Below the pieces are notes generated by a model. That model was not told where the DNA came from, did not search any database, and saw nothing but the letters and a program-made list of their open reading frames with translations. A stretch of DNA of 64,000 nucleotides from Manis javanica (taxonomy: Eukaryota > Chordata > Mammalia > Pholidota > Manidae), in the NCBI RefSeq assembly GCF_040802235.1, contig NC_133157.1, positions 36,670,501 through 36,734,500 of the forward strand, read 5' to 3'. Below, one piece after another: positions 1 to 12,538 of the stretch. Positions within the stretch are counted from its first letter, which is position 1. Each line of letters opens with the position of its first letter. Both the position numbers and the translations under genes were made by a program.

Positions 1-749
1 CTGAAAAATATTCAATTGTGTATATGTATGGTGTCATCTTTATCAATTCATCTACTGATGGACCCTTAGGTAGCTTCAATATCTTGGCTGTTGTAAATAG
101 TGCTGTGATAAACATAGGGGTGCGTATGTCTTTTTGAATCAGGGATCTTGTTTTCTTTGGGTAAATTCCTAGGAGTGGAATTCCTGGGTCAAATGCTGCT
201 TCTGTTTTTAGCTTTTTGAGGGACCTCCTTATTGGTTTCCACATTGGTTGAATTAATTTACCTTCCCACCAGCAGTGTAGGAGGGTTCCCCTTTCTCTGC
301 ATCCTCGCTAGCATTTGTTGTTGCTAGTCTTTTGAATGTTAGCCATCCCAACTGGTGTGAGGTGTTATCTCATTGTGGTTTTAATTTGCATTTCCCTTAT
401 GATTAGCAATGTGGAGCATCTTTTCATGTGCTTGTTGGCCATCTGAATTTCTTCTTTACAGAAGTGTCTGTTCATATCCTCCGCCCATTTTTTAGTGGGG
501 TTATTTGCTTTTTGGGTATTGAAGTGTGTGAGTTCTGTATATATTTTGGATGTTAACCCCTTATTGGATATGACATTTACAAATATATTCTCCCATACTG
601 TAGGATGCCTTTTGTTCTGCTGATGGTGTCTTTTGCTGTACAGAAGCTTTTTAGTTTGACTTAGTCCCATTTGGTCATTTTTGTTTTTGTTTCCCTTGCT
701 CGAGGAGATGCTTTCAGAAAAAGTTGCTGGTGTTTATATTCAAGAGATT
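1..749 (-). mobile_element. L1 element A, 3' segment (ORF2 C-terminal coding part)
   Basis: Antisense L1 sequence that runs off the left edge near the end of ORF2. It is colinear with bases 1205-1945 of L1 B and 17150-17910 of L1 D. The minus frames give fragments such as [19 protein letters not shown] and [13 protein letters not shown], the usual ORF2 C-terminal region, with frame breaks. It is separated from its 5' part at 7167-11572 by the insertion of L1 B. Confidence 0.88.
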
Positions 750-1071
750 TTTGCTTTTTTTTTCTTTTTTCTTTTGGTACTACAATTACATGAGCAACAT
801 TATGGTTACTAGACACCCCCCATCATCAAGTCCCCACCACATGTCCATCAGCATAGTAAGATGCTATAGAATCACTACCTGTCTTCTCTGTGTTGTACAG
901 CTGTCCCCATGTCCCCCCTTACAGTATGTGTGCTAATAATAATGCCTCTTTTCCCCCCTTGTCTCTCCCTTCTCATCCATCCTCCCCAGTCCCTTTCCCT
1001 TTGGTAACTGTTAGTCCATTCTTGGGTTCTGTGAGTCTGCTGCTGTTTTGTTCCTTCAGTTTTTTTCTTTG

Positions 1072-4000
1072 TTAGAATCCACAGATAAGTGAAATCATTT
1101 GATACTTGTCTTTTTCTGCTTGGCTTATTTCACTGAGCATAATACCCTCTGACTCCATCCATGTTGTTGCAAGTGGTAGCATTTGTTCTCTTCTTATGGC
1201 TGAATAATATTCCACTGTGTATATGTACCACATCTTCTTTATCCATTCATCTACTGATGGACATTTAGGTTGCTTCCATTTCTTGGCTATTGTAAATAGT
1301 GCTACAATAAACACAGGGTTGCATATGTGTTTTTCAAACTGGGCTCCTGCATTCTTAGGGTAAATTCCTAGGAGTGGAATTCCTGGGTCAAATGGTATTT
1401 CTATTTTTAATTTTTTGAGGAACCTCCATACTGCTTTCCACAATGGTTGAACTAATTTACAATCCCACCAGCAGTGTAGGAGGGCTCCCCATTTCTCCAC
1501 ATCCTCATCAACATTTGTTGTTGTTTGTCTTTTTTATGTTGGCCATCCTAACTGATGTGAGGTGGTATCTCGTTGTTTTAATTTGCATTTCTCTGATGAC
1601 AAATGATGTGGAGCATCTTTTCATGTGCCTGTTGGCCACCTGAATTTCTTCTTTGGAGAAGTGTCTGTTCAGGTCCTCTGCCCATTATTTAATTGGATTC
1701 TTTGCTTTTTGTTTGTTGAGGTGCGTGAGCTCTTTATATATTTGGGATGTCAACCCTTTATCGGATCTGTCATTTATGAATATATTCTCACATACTGTAG
1801 GATGTCTTTTTGTTCTCTTGATGGTGTCCTTTGCTGTACAGAAGCCTCTCAGCTTGAAATAGTTTCACTTGTTCATTTTTGCTTTTGTTTCCCTTACCCA
1901 GGGAGATACGTTCATGAGGAAGTTACTTATGTTTATGTCCAAGAGATTTTTGCCTATTTTTTTTCTAAGAGTTTTATGATTTCATGACTTACATTTAGGT
2001 TTTTGATCCATTTTGAATTTACTTTTGTGTATAGGGTTAGATAGTGATCCAGTTTCATTCTCTTACATGTAGCTGTCCAGTTTTGCCAACACCAGCTATT
2101 GAAGAGGCTGTCATTTCCCCATTTTATATCCATAGCTCCTTTATCATATATTAATTGATGGTATATATTTGGGTTAATATCTGGACTCTCTATTCTGTTC
2201 CACTGGTCTATGGGTGTGTCTTATGCCTGGACCAAATTGTCTTGATTACTGTGGCTTTGTAGTAGAGCTTAAAGTTGGGAAGCAAGATTCCCCCCCTTCT
2301 TTATTCTTTCTTCTGAGGATTGCTTTGGCTATTCGGGGTCTTTTGTGGTTCCATATAAATTATAGAACTATTTGTTCCAGTTTGTTGAAGAATGCTGTTG
2401 GTATTTTGATAGGGATTGCATTGAATCTGTAGACTGCTTTAGGCAGGATGGCCATTTTGACAATATTAATTCTTCCTAGCCAAGAGCATGGAATGAGTTT
2501 CCATTTGTTAATGTCCTCTTTAATTTTTCATAAGAGTGTCTTGTAGTTTTCAGGGTATAAGTCTTTCACTTTCTTGGTTAGGTTTATTCCTAGGTATTTT
2601 ATTCTTTTTGATGCAATTGTGAATGGAATTGTTTTCCTGGTTTCTCTTTTTGCTAGTTCATTGTTACTGTATGGGAAACGAACATATTTCTGCATGTTAC
2701 TTTTGTATCCTGCAACTTTGCTGAATTCAGATATTAGTTCTAGTAGTTTTTGAGTGGAGTCTTAGGGTTTTTTATATACAGTATCATGTCATATGCAAAC
2801 AGTGACAGTTTGACTTCTTCCTTACCAATCTGGATGCCTTGTATTTCTTTGTTTGGATAGCCACGGCTAAGACCTCCAGTACTATGTTTAATAACAGTGG
2901 GGATTGTGGGCATCCCTGTCTTGTTTCTGATCTTTGGTGACAAGCTTTCAGCTTCTCGCTGTTCAGTATGATGTTGGCTGTTGGTTTGTCATATATGGCC
3001 TTTATTATGTTGAGTTACTTGCCCTCTATACCCATTTTGTTGAGAGTTTTTATCATGAGTTGTTGTTGAATTTTGTCGAATGCTTTTTCAGCATCTATGG
3101 AGATGATCATTTGGTTTTGTCCTTCTTTTTGTTGATGTTGTGAATGATATTGATGAATTTTCGAATGTTGTACTGTCCTTGCATCCCACAGATGAATCCC
3201 ACTTGATCATGGTGTATGATCCTCTTGATGAATTTTTTAGTTCAGTTTGCTAATATATTGTTGAGTATTTTTGCATTTATTTTTATCAGGGATATTGGTC
3301 TGTAATTTTCTTTTTTGGTGGTGTCTTTGCCTGGTTTTGGTATTAGAGTTATGCTGGCTTCATAGAATGATGTGGAAATATTCCCTCATCTTCTGTTTTT
3401 TGGAAAACTTTAAGAAGAGTAGGTATTATATCTTCTGTATATGTCCAATAAAATCATTGGTGAATCCATCTGGCCTGGGTGTTTTCTTCTTGGGTAGTTT
3501 TTTGATTACCAATTCAGTTTCATTGCTGATAATTGGTCTGTTCAGATTTTCTGTTTCTTCCTTGGTCAGTCTTGGAAAGTTGTATTTTTCTAGGAAATTG
3601 TCCATTTCTTCTAGGTTTTCCAGCTTGTTAGCATGTAAAATTTCATAGTAGTCTCTAATAAATCTTTGTATTTCTGTGGTGTCCATAGTGATTTTTCCTT
3701 CTCCTTACTGATTCTGTTTATGTGTGCAAGATTCTCTTTTTCTCCTAATAAGTCTGGCTAGGGGTTTATCTTTCTGCTTATTTTCTCAAAGAACCTGCAT
3801 TTGGTTTCATTGATTTTTTTCTATTGTTTTATTCTTCTCAATTTTATTTATTTCTTCTCTGATCTTTATTATGTACCTCATTCTGCTGAGTTTAGGCGTC
3901 ATTTGTTCTTCTTTTTCCAGTTTCAATAATTGTAACGTTAGACTATTGATTTGGGATTGTTCTTCCTTATTTACATAGGCCAGGATTGCTATATACTTTC

Positions 4001-4902
4001 CTCTTAGAACCATCTTCGCTGCATCCCACAGAAGTTGGGGCTTTGTGCTGTTGTTGTCATTTGTTTCCATATATTGCTTGATCTCTTTTAATTTGGTCAT
4101 TGATCCACTGATTATTTAGAAGCATGTTATTAAGCCTCCATGTGTTTGTGAGCCTTTTTGTTTTCTTTGTACAATTTATTTCTAGTTTTATACCGTTGTC
4201 ATCTGAGAAGTTGGTTGGTAGATTTTCAATCTTTTTGAATTTACTGAGGCTCTTTTTGTGGCCTAGTATGTGGTGTATTCTGGAAAATGTTCCATGTGCA
4301 CTTGAGAAGAATGTGTATCCTGCTGCTTTTGGGTGTAGAGTTCTGTAGATGTCTGTTGGGTCCATCTGTTCTAGTGTGTTGTTCAGTGCCTCTGTGTCCT
4401 TACTTAATTTCTGTTTGGTTGATCTGTCCTTTGGAGTGAGTGGTGTGTTGAAGTCTCCTAAAATGAATGCATTGCATTATGTTTCTTCCTTTAATTCTGT
4501 TAGTATTTGTTTTACATATGTCGGTGCTCCTGTGTAGGGTGCATGTATATTTATAATGGTTATATTCTCTTGTTGGACTTCCCCCTTTGTCATTATGTAA
4601 TGTCCTTCTTTATCTCTTGTTACTTTCTTTGTTTTGAAATCTTTTGTCTGATACAAGTACTGCAACACCTGCTTTTTTCTCCCTTTTGTTTGCATGAAAC
4701 ATCTTTTTTCTATCCCTTCAGTTTTAGTCTGTGTATATGTTTGGGTTTTGAGGTGAGTCTCGTGTAAGCAGCATATAGATGGGTCTTGCTTTTTTATCCA
4801 TTCTATTACTCTGTGTCTTTTGATTGGTGCATTCAGTCCATTTACATTTAGGGTCATTATCAAAAGATATCTACTTATTGCCTTTGCAGGCTTTGGCTTC
4901 AA
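1072..4902 (-). pseudogene. L1 B ORF2 remnant (endonuclease and reverse transcriptase)
   Basis: About 3.8 kb, the usual length of L1 ORF2, broken by several frameshifts and stops. The endonuclease start ([16 protein letters not shown], then CCLHETHL) is near 4477-4860. The reverse-transcriptase active-site segment reads [13 protein letters not shown] near 2740-2943, so the FADD motif has its first Asp changed to Tyr. The C-terminal Cys/Trp segment [20 protein letters not shown] lies near 1390-1475, and the frame ends LICGF at 1072. Confidence 0.9.
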
Positions 4903-5193
4903 GGTTACCGAAGGTTCAAGGGTAGCTTTTTTACTATCTAGCCATCTAACTTAACTGTCTTATTAAGCTGTTATAAAGACAGTCTGATGATTATTTATCT
5001 CTTTCCTTATTCTTCCTCCTCTACTCTTTATATGTTACGTGTTTTATTCTGTACTCTTTTGTGTTTCCTTTGACTGCTTTTGTGGATAGTTGATTTTATT
5101 TTTTGCCTTTAGTTAGTATTTGGTTGGTCTGCTTTCATTGCTGTGATTTAATTTTCTATGGTGACATCTATTTCGCCTTAGGAATACTTCCAT

Positions 5194-6010
5194 CTAGAGC
5201 AGTCCGTTTAAAATATTCTGTTGAGGTGGGTTGTGGGAAGCAAATTCCCTCAACTGTTGCTTGTCTGGAAATAATTTAATCCTTCCTTCAAATTTAAATG
5301 ATATTTGTGCTGGGTACAGTATTCTTGGTTCAAGGCGCTTGTGTTTCATTGCATTAAGTATATCATGCCATTCTCTTCTGGCCTGTAAGGTTTCTGTTGA
5401 GAAGTATGATGATATCCTGATGGGTTTTCCTTTGTATGTGATCTTTTTTCTCTCTCTGGCCTTTAATACTCTGTCCTTGTCTTTGATCTTTGCCATTTTA
5501 ATTATTATATGTCTTGGTGTTGTCCTCCTTGGGTCCCTTGTGTTGGGAGATCTGTGGGCTTTCATGGTCTGAGAGACTATTTTCTTCCCCAGCTTGGGGA
5601 AGTTTTCAGCAATTATTTCTTCAAATACACTTTCTATCCCTTTTTTCTCTCTACTTCTTCTGCTACCCCTATAATGTGAATATTGTTCCGTTGGATTGGT
5701 CACACAGTTCTCTTAATATTCTTTCATTCCTGGACATCCTTTTGTCTCTGCCTCAGCTTCACTGTATTCCTGTTCACTGATTTCTATTCCATTAACAGTG
5801 TTTTGCACCTTGTTCAGTCTGCTCTTAAGACCTTCCATCGATTGTTTCACTTCTGTTACCTCTCTCCGCTCTTCATTAGCTCTTGCACATTTCTCTACAG
5901 GTCAATCAGCATGGTTATGACTTTTATTTTGAATTCTTTTTTCTGGAAGATTGGTTACATCTATCTCACCAGGCCCTCTCTCTGGTGATTTTTGACTGGA
6001 GCAGATTCTT
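5194..6010 (-). pseudogene. L1 B ORF1 remnant
   Basis: The open part at 5194-5703 carries the RNA-binding core and C-terminal domain of L1 ORF1p: TPRHIIIKMAKIKDKDRVLK, TYKGKPIRISSYFSTETLQA and RREWHDILNAMK. ORF1p is the trimeric nucleic-acid chaperone of the L1 particle. The coiled-coil part upstream is recognisable only as broken frames, so the right boundary is approximate. Confidence 0.82.
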
Positions 6011-7166
6011 CTGCATTTTCATGGCAATAGAAGTGGTCACAAGCAGGTGGCGGTTGTGTCAGCTGTGAGGACAAGTCCCTTCCTGCTTGTTGGTTGCCTT
6101 CCCATTCTCTGCTGCCTGTGCCATCTATCCGCACCCCCGGTGCACTCTGTGGGATAATCTCTTGAGCTGCTGTGGGCAGGGCTTCACTCGGGATAGGCTA
6201 GTGCTCTCCCGGGTTCGCAGCTGTGCCGGGTGTGTTCTCCTTCCAGCATGGCTCCACTTCCTGCCTTCCTGACCTTGTTCCGGCTTCCACTGCCCGTGCT
6301 GGTTACCTAAACACTGGGAGCAGTCTCTGGGATAATCCCCTGAGCTACTGTGGGCGGGGTGGCCATCAGGATAGCCTAGTGCACTGCGGAGGGTCACAGC
6401 TGTGCCAGGTGTGTTCTCCAAGAACAGCGCCCCTTCGTGCCTTCCGTACCTTGCTCTGGCTTCCTCTGTTCATTCTGTTTAGCTGCGCACTGGGAGGAGC
6501 CTCTGTGTGGTTGCTGCTAGCAGTGCTGTTCTCCCTCTGCTCCACAGCTGTGGTGGGTTAGCCAGTTTGTTTGCAGCACCGGCTGGGGGGGAAGGAATGG
6601 CAGGCTGCCTAGCACCGTGAGGGGCTTTGGGTCTGCTTTATCTGCCAGTGGTTTAGGGACCATGAAGTTCCTCAAGATTCCCAGGTGTGCTGGGATGACT
6701 TTGTCCTGCTGTTGAGTCCCTGTGCCTTTAAGACTTTTAAAAAGCACCCAGTGTTCTTTTGTCCCAGGATTTCCAGCTGTGGGGACCCGCTTGCCGTCTC
6801 AGTCTTGGATTTTACTTTTCCGTTTCTCTAATATCCAGTACACCATGTAATGTGTGTCTGTGCTCCCTGTGCAGATTACTAGGGCTGGTTATTTAGCAGT
6901 CCTGTGCTTCCACTTCTTCCCCACTCTGACTCTTTTCCTCCTGATGGTGAGCTGGGGTGGGGGGAGTGCTCGGGGACCACCCGGGTAATGGCTTTGTATC
7001 TTACCCTGTTCATGAGATGCTGAGTTCTCGCAGATGTAGATGTAGCCTGGTTGTTGTGCTGTATCTTCTCATTTAGGAATAGTTGTATTTGTTGTATTTT
7101 CAAAAATATATATGGTTTTGGGAGGAGATTTCCGCCACCCCACTCACGCTGCCATCTTGAGCCCTC
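6011..7166 (-). promoter_or_regulatory. L1 B 5' UTR (degenerate internal promoter region)
   Basis: GC-rich sequence with repeated blocks such as CTCTGGGATAATC and TGAGCTGCTGTGGGC, bounded on the right by the reversed L1 start. In L1 elements this region carries the internal Pol II promoter. Activity here cannot be judged from sequence. Confidence 0.7.
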
Positions 7167-9511
7167 TCACCTGTGTTTACTATTTAGATTTTTATGGTTT
7201 CATGACTTACATTCAGGTCTTTGTGATCCATTTTGAGCTCACTTTTGTGTATGGCATTAGACAGTAATCCATTTTCATCCTCTTACATGTAGCTGTCCAG
7301 TTTTGCCAACACCAGCTGTTGAAGAGGCTGTCATTTCCCAATTGTATCTCCGTGGCTACTTTACCATCTATTAATTCACCATATATGCTTGGGTTTATAT
7401 CTGGGCTGTCTGTTCGGTTCCTGTGCTCGATGGGTCTGTTCTTGTGTCAGTACCAAATTGTCTTGATTACTGTGGTTTGTAGTAGAGCTTCAACTGAGGG
7501 AGCATAATTTCCCCTGCTTTATTCTTCTTTCTCAGGATTGCTTTGGCTATTCGGGGTCTTTTGTCATTCCATATGAATTTTACAGCTATTTGCTCCAGTT
7601 CATTGAAGAATGCTGTAGGTATTTTGATAGAGATTGCATTGAATCTGTAGATTGCTTTAGGCAGGATGGCCATTTTGGAAATACTAATTCTTCCTAGCCA
7701 AGAGCATGGGATTAATTTCCATTTGTTAGTGTCGGTTTTAATTCCTCTTAAAAGTGTCTGGTAGTTTTCAGTGTATGGGTCTTTCACTTCCTTGGTTAGG
7801 TTCATTCCTAGGTATTTTATTCTTTTTGATGCAATTGTGAATGGGATTGATTTCCTGATTTCTCTTCCTGCTAGTTCATGGTTAGTGTATAGGAATGAAC
7901 AGATTTCTGCAGATTAATTTTGTATTCTGCAACTTTGGTGAATTCAGATATTACATCTAGTAGCTTTGGAGTGGATTCTTTAGGGTTTTTTATGTACAAT
8001 ATCATGTCATCTGCAAACAATGACAGTTTGACTTCTTCCTTGACCAATCTGGATGCGTTTTATTTCTTTGTGTTGTCTGATTGCCATGGCTAGGACCTCC
8101 AGTACTATGTTGAATAAAAGTGGGGAGAGTGGGCATCCCTGTCTTGTTCCCTATCTTAAAGGGAAAGCTTTCAGCTTCTCGCTGTTAAGTGTAATGTTGG
8201 CTGTGGGTTTGTCATGTATGGCCTTTATTATGTTGAGGTATTTACCCTCTATACCCATTTTGTTGAGAGTTTTTATCATGAATGGATTTTGAATTTTGTC
8301 AAATGCTTTTCAGATCTGTGGTGATAATTATGTGGTTTTTGTCTTTTTTTGTTGATGTTGTGGGTGATGTTGATTCATTTTTGAATGTCGTACCATTCTT
8401 GCATCCCTTGGGTGAGTCCCACTTGATTTTGATGGATGAACTTTTTGATGTATTTTTGAATTTGGTTTTCTAATATTTTGTTGAGTATTTTGGCATCTAT
8501 GTTCATCAGGGATATTGGTCTGTAATTTTCTTTTTTTGTGGTATCTTTGCCTAGTTTTGGTATTAGAGTGATGTTGGCCTCGTAGAATGAGTTCGAGAGT
8601 ATTCCCTCTTCTACTTCTTGGAAAACTTTTAAGTAGGATGGATTTAGGTCTTCACTAAATGTTTGATAAAATTCAGCAGTGAATCCATCTGGCCCAGGGA
8701 TTTTGTTCTTAGTTAGTTTTTTGATTACCAGTTCTGTTTCTTTGCTGGTAATTGGCCTAATTGGATTTTCTGTATCTTCCTGGGTCCTCCTTGGAACATT
8801 GTATTTTTCTAGAAAGTTGTGTGTTTCTTCTAGGTTATCCAGCTTGTTGGCATGTAATTTTTCATAGTATTCTCTCAGAATTTGTATTTCGTGGTGTCTG
8901 TAATTATTTTTCCTTTCTCATTTCTGATTCTGTTTATGTGTGTAGACTCTCTTTTTTTCTTGATAAGTCTGGCTATGCGTTTATCTGTTTCATTAATTTT
9001 TTCGAACCAGCTCCTGCTTTCATTGATTGTTTCTGTTGTTTTATTCTTCTCAATTTTATTTATTTCTGCTTTAATCTTTATTATGTCCCTTCTACTGGCT
9101 TTGGGCCTCATTTCTTCTTCCTTTTCTAGTTTCATTGGTGTATAGATATTTTGTAATGGTTATATCCTCTTTTTGAAGCGACCCCTTTATCATTCTATAA
9201 TGTCCTTGTTTGCCTCTTGTTACTTTCTTTGTTTTAAAGTCTGTTTTGTCTAATACAAGTACATTGCAACTCCTGCTTTTTTGCCCTTTATTATTTGCAT
9301 AATACTCTTTCTGTCCATTCCCTTGTTGTCTGTGTCTTTGGGTTTGAAGTGAGTCTCTTTTAGGCAGCAGATGGATCGGTCTTTTTTTTTTTTTAATCCA
9401 TTCTGCACCTTTGTGTCTTTTGATTTGTGCATTCAGTCCATTTACATTTAAAAAGATTATCCAGAGATATGTACTTATTGCCATTGCAGGCTTTAGATTT
9501 GTTGTTACCAA
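7167..9511 (-). pseudogene. L1 A ORF2 remnant, N-terminal and RT part
   Basis: Broken frames give the endonuclease start (LNVNGLNAQIKRHK near 9430-9470), an RT active-site segment that still reads [10 protein letters not shown] near 8010-8040, and [20 protein letters not shown] near 7660-7720. Roughly 600 bp between the endonuclease and RT parts are missing at about 9140 when compared with L1 D. The C-terminal part is at 1-749. Confidence 0.85.
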
Positions 9512-9774
9512 AGGTTCAAGGGTAGCTTCTTTACTATCTAACAGTCTAATTTAACTCACTTAGTATGCTATTTCAAACACAATCTAATGTTGTTTTTTCT
9601 CTTCCCTTCTTTTTCTTTCTCCTCCACTTTTTTTGTATTAGATGTCATATTCTGTGCTGTTTGTGTGTCCCTTGACTGAGTTTGTGTGTAGTTGATTTAA
9701 TTTTGCATTTGCTTAGTCTCTAATTGGTCTGTTTCCGTTACTGTGGTTTTAATTTTCTCTGGTGAAAGCTATTT

Positions 9775-10640
9775 AGCCTTAGGAGCGCTTCCATCTATAG
9801 CTGTCCCTCAAAAATACGCTATAGAGATGGTTTGTGAGGTAAATTCTTCCAAATTTGGTTATCTGGAAATCGTTTAATCCCTCCTTGAAATTTAAATGAT
9901 AATCTTGCTGAGTAGAGTATTCTTGGTTCAATTTCCCTTGTGTCATTACATTAAATATATCATGCCTCTCTCCTCTGTCCTGTAAAGTTTCTGCAGAGAG
10001 GTCTGACAATAGTCCGATGGGCTTTCTTTTGTATTTGATGTTTCTTACTCTCTCTGGCTGTTTTGAGTACTGTCGTTGTCCTTGATCTTTCCCATTTTAC
10101 TTATTATATGTCTTGATTTTGTCTTCCTTGGGTCCTTTATGTTGGGAGATATGTGCAGTTCCATGGCCTGAGAAACTATTTCCTTCCCCAGATGGGAAAA
10201 GGTTTCAGCATTTATTTCCTCAGTGACAGTTTATATCCCCTTTTCTCTCTCTTCTTCTTCTGGTACCCCTATAGTGCGAATATTGTTACTTTTGCATTGG
10301 TCACACAGTTCTCTTAATGTTATTTCATTCCTAGAGATCCTTTTTTCTCTCTGCCTCAGCTTCTTTTTATTCGTGTTCTCTAATTTGTATTTTATTTACC
10401 GCCTCCTCTATCTCATCTCATCTGCTTTTAAATCCCTCCATTGTATGTTTCATTTCAGATAATTGTTTTTTGAAAGTTTGTATCTCTTGAAGTCCCTGAG
10501 ATCTTGAATATTTTTCTGTAGCTCCGTGAGCATGTTTATGATTTTTATTTTCAAATCTTTATCAGGAATATTGCTGATTTTAGTTTCACTGCAGTCTCTG
10601 TTGTTTTTGGAATTTGGGTTATACCAGGTTCTTGTGCCAT
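9775..10640 (-). pseudogene. L1 A ORF1 remnant
   Basis: Fragmentary frames at 9779-10009 encode SDLSAETLQDRGERHDIFNV and further C-terminal ORF1p sequence. The region upstream aligns with the ORF1 coiled-coil part of the other L1 copies but is heavily broken. Limits are approximate. Confidence 0.7.
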
Positions 10641-11572
10641 TTCATATTTGTAATGAAAAACATGGAATAATAACTTTGTGTATGTGGTGCACTCTAGTGC
10701 CCAGGACCTCTGCTTTCTTGAGCTGCCCCACCCCTGGAGCGATGGCGGGGTTTGCAGGTGAGGGGCACCGGCACCTGCCAGGAATAAAGAGCTCTTTCTG
10801 CTTCCCAGCTCTAGTACCTGCCTCCAGTTCCAGGGCTAGTGGGTCAAGCACACAAGAAGGAGCCTTTGTGTTACACCCTTGTTGCTATCGTAGGTGGGGC
10901 CACCCTCTGGCTGGCCTGGTTCAATGGCAGTGGTAGCAAGTTTGCAAAGCGGTGCCTGCTGGGAGAAAAGATTGCCAGTCTGCGTATTGCATTGTGGTGC
11001 CTTTGTGTGCGTCCCCAGCCAGGGCAGTAGAGTGCATGAAGCTCCTGAAAATTCCCAACGTGCTGGGCTGAGTGTGCTGGGACGATTTTGTCTACCTATC
11101 GTTTCTCCTTATCTGCAAGGTCTGTATAATCCTTTGTCCCTGAGCAGCCTGTTATGCGTACCTGTTCTCCACAAGCAACTGAAATCTCCGTCTCTCTGAG
11201 CATTCTACCTGTCTTTGCTTTCCAACCCCACTAATCTCCAGAGCACCGTATACTTTAGGTTTGTACTCCCAGAGCAGATCTACAGGACTGTGTATTTAGC
11301 AGTCCTAGGCTTCTACTCCTTCCCCACTCTGTTTCTCTTTCTCCCGCCTGGGTGAAAGCCTGGGTGGGCGGAGGCTTCGTGTCCCGCTGCATTGCAGTTT
11401 TTCTACTTCATCCTTTTCTGTGAGGTCTCCTCTTTTCCCCAGAAGTAGGTAGTCTGTTGCAGTCTTCTTTCCAGTTGGTCTTTCAGGATTAGTTGTATTT
11501 GCTGTATTTTTGTATTATGTGGTTTGGGGAGGAGGTTTCTGTCTCACTTCTCACACCACCATCTTTAAGCCT
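10641..11572 (-). promoter_or_regulatory. L1 A 5' UTR (degenerate)
   Basis: GC-rich L1 5' UTR sequence, similar in arrangement to 21870-22877 of L1 D (for example CTCCCAGAGCAGATCT and GTATTTAGCAGTCCTAGGC in both). It ends at the reversed L1 start near 11572. Confidence 0.65.
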
Positions 11573-11740
11573 CTTCAAGTTATTTTTTATAAAAACAACT
11601 TAAAAAAATAGAAGTACTGATTACTAAAGCTGTCTGTTTTGGAGGAAAAAGTGTCAATTATTTTGCGTTTTAAAACTTCCCTCCTCCTCTGTGGCATTTA
11701 TGGTAACATTGGTGGGGGTTTTATTGGTGTTCTCATTTTT

Positions 11741-12522
11741 TTTTTGTATCATTAATCTACAATTACATGAGCAACATTGTGTTTACTAGACTCCCCCCTT
11801 CACCAAGTTCCCCCCACAAATCCCATTACAGTCACTGTCCATCAGGGTAGTAAGATGCTGTAGAATCACTTCTTGTCTTTGTGTTGCACAGCCCTCCCCA
11901 TGCTTCCCCCCACATTATACATGCTAATCTTAATGCCCCCTTTCTTTTTTCCCCCACTTATCCCTCCCTTCCAACCCATCCTCTCCAGTCCCTTTCCCTT
12001 TGGTAACTGTTAGTCCATTCTTGGGTTCTCTGAGTCTGCTGCTGTTTTGTTCCTTCAATTTTCTCTTTGTTCTTCTACACCACATACACGTGAAATTCAT
12101 TTATTACTTGTCTTTTTATCTGGCTTATTACACTGAGCATAATACCCTCTAGCTCCATCCATGTTGTTGCAAGTGGTAGCATTTGTTCTCTTCTTATGGC
12201 TGAATAATACTCCACTGTGTATATGTTCCACATCTTCTTTATCCATTCATCTACTGATGGACACTTAGGTTGTTTCCATTTCTTGGCTATTGTAAATAGT
12301 GCTACAATAAACACAGGTGTTTTTCAGACTGGGCTTCTGCATTCTTAGGGTAAATTCCTAGGAGTGGAATTCCTGGGTCAAATGGTATTTCTATTTTTAA
12401 TTTTTTGAGGAACCTCCATACTGCTTTCCACAATGGTTGAACTAATTTACAGTCCCACCAGCAATGTAGGGAGGGTTCACCTTTCTCCACAACCTCACCA
12501 ACATTTGTTGTTGTTTGTCTTT
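11741..12522 (-). mobile_element. L1 element C, 5'-truncated, abutting a UBAP2 exon
   Basis: About 780 bp of antisense L1. It starts with a T-rich tail, then 3' UTR with TACAATTACATGAGCAACAT, then the C-terminal end of ORF2 ([19 protein letters not shown] frame near 12302-12470). It is colinear with bases 755-1532 of L1 B and stops at about 12522, only some 16 bp before the UBAP2 exon at 12539. A possible short duplication is TCATTnTTT on each side, too weak to be sure. Confidence 0.9.
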
Positions 12523-12538
12523 CATTCTTTCTATACAG

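Larger units (their letters stand above)
755..7166 (-). mobile_element. L1 element B, near full length, nested inside L1 A
   Basis: A 6.4 kb antisense L1. From the right it has a GC-rich 5' UTR ending in CTGCCATCTTGAGCCCTC (the reversed L1 start), an ORF1 remnant, an ORF2 remnant, a 3' UTR with C-rich tracts, and a T-rich left end that is its poly(A) tail. The flanks belong to another L1 that continues on both sides. A loose duplication (CTGGTGTTTATATT...AGATTTTT before, CTGTGTTTACTATTTAGATTTTT after) may be the target-site duplication. Both reading frames are broken, so it is inactive. Confidence 0.92.
7167..11572 (-). mobile_element. L1 element A, 5' segment (5' UTR, ORF1, N-terminal ORF2)
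   Basis: It continues L1 A to the right of the nested L1 B. From 7200 it resumes ORF2 at the point interrupted near 749, using the same GTTTCATGACTTACATTCAGG landmark seen in the other copies. It then runs through ORF1 and a 5' UTR to a reversed start (CACCATCTTTAAGCCTC) at about 11572. There is an internal deletion in ORF2 near 9140 relative to L1 B and D. Confidence 0.88.

Noticed and set aside
1443..9145. Many + strand frames of 60-140 codons, some Phe/Leu/Ser-rich and membrane-like
   Set aside because: They are complements of the L1 ORF2 and 3' UTR on the minus strand; the hydrophobic look comes from antisense of Lys/Glu/Asn-rich ORF2.
1..12538. Search for the UBA-domain exons of UBAP2
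   Set aside because: Everything to 11572 is L1 A/B, and 11573-11740 has no splice-bounded frame in phase. The N-terminal exons must lie left of the window.
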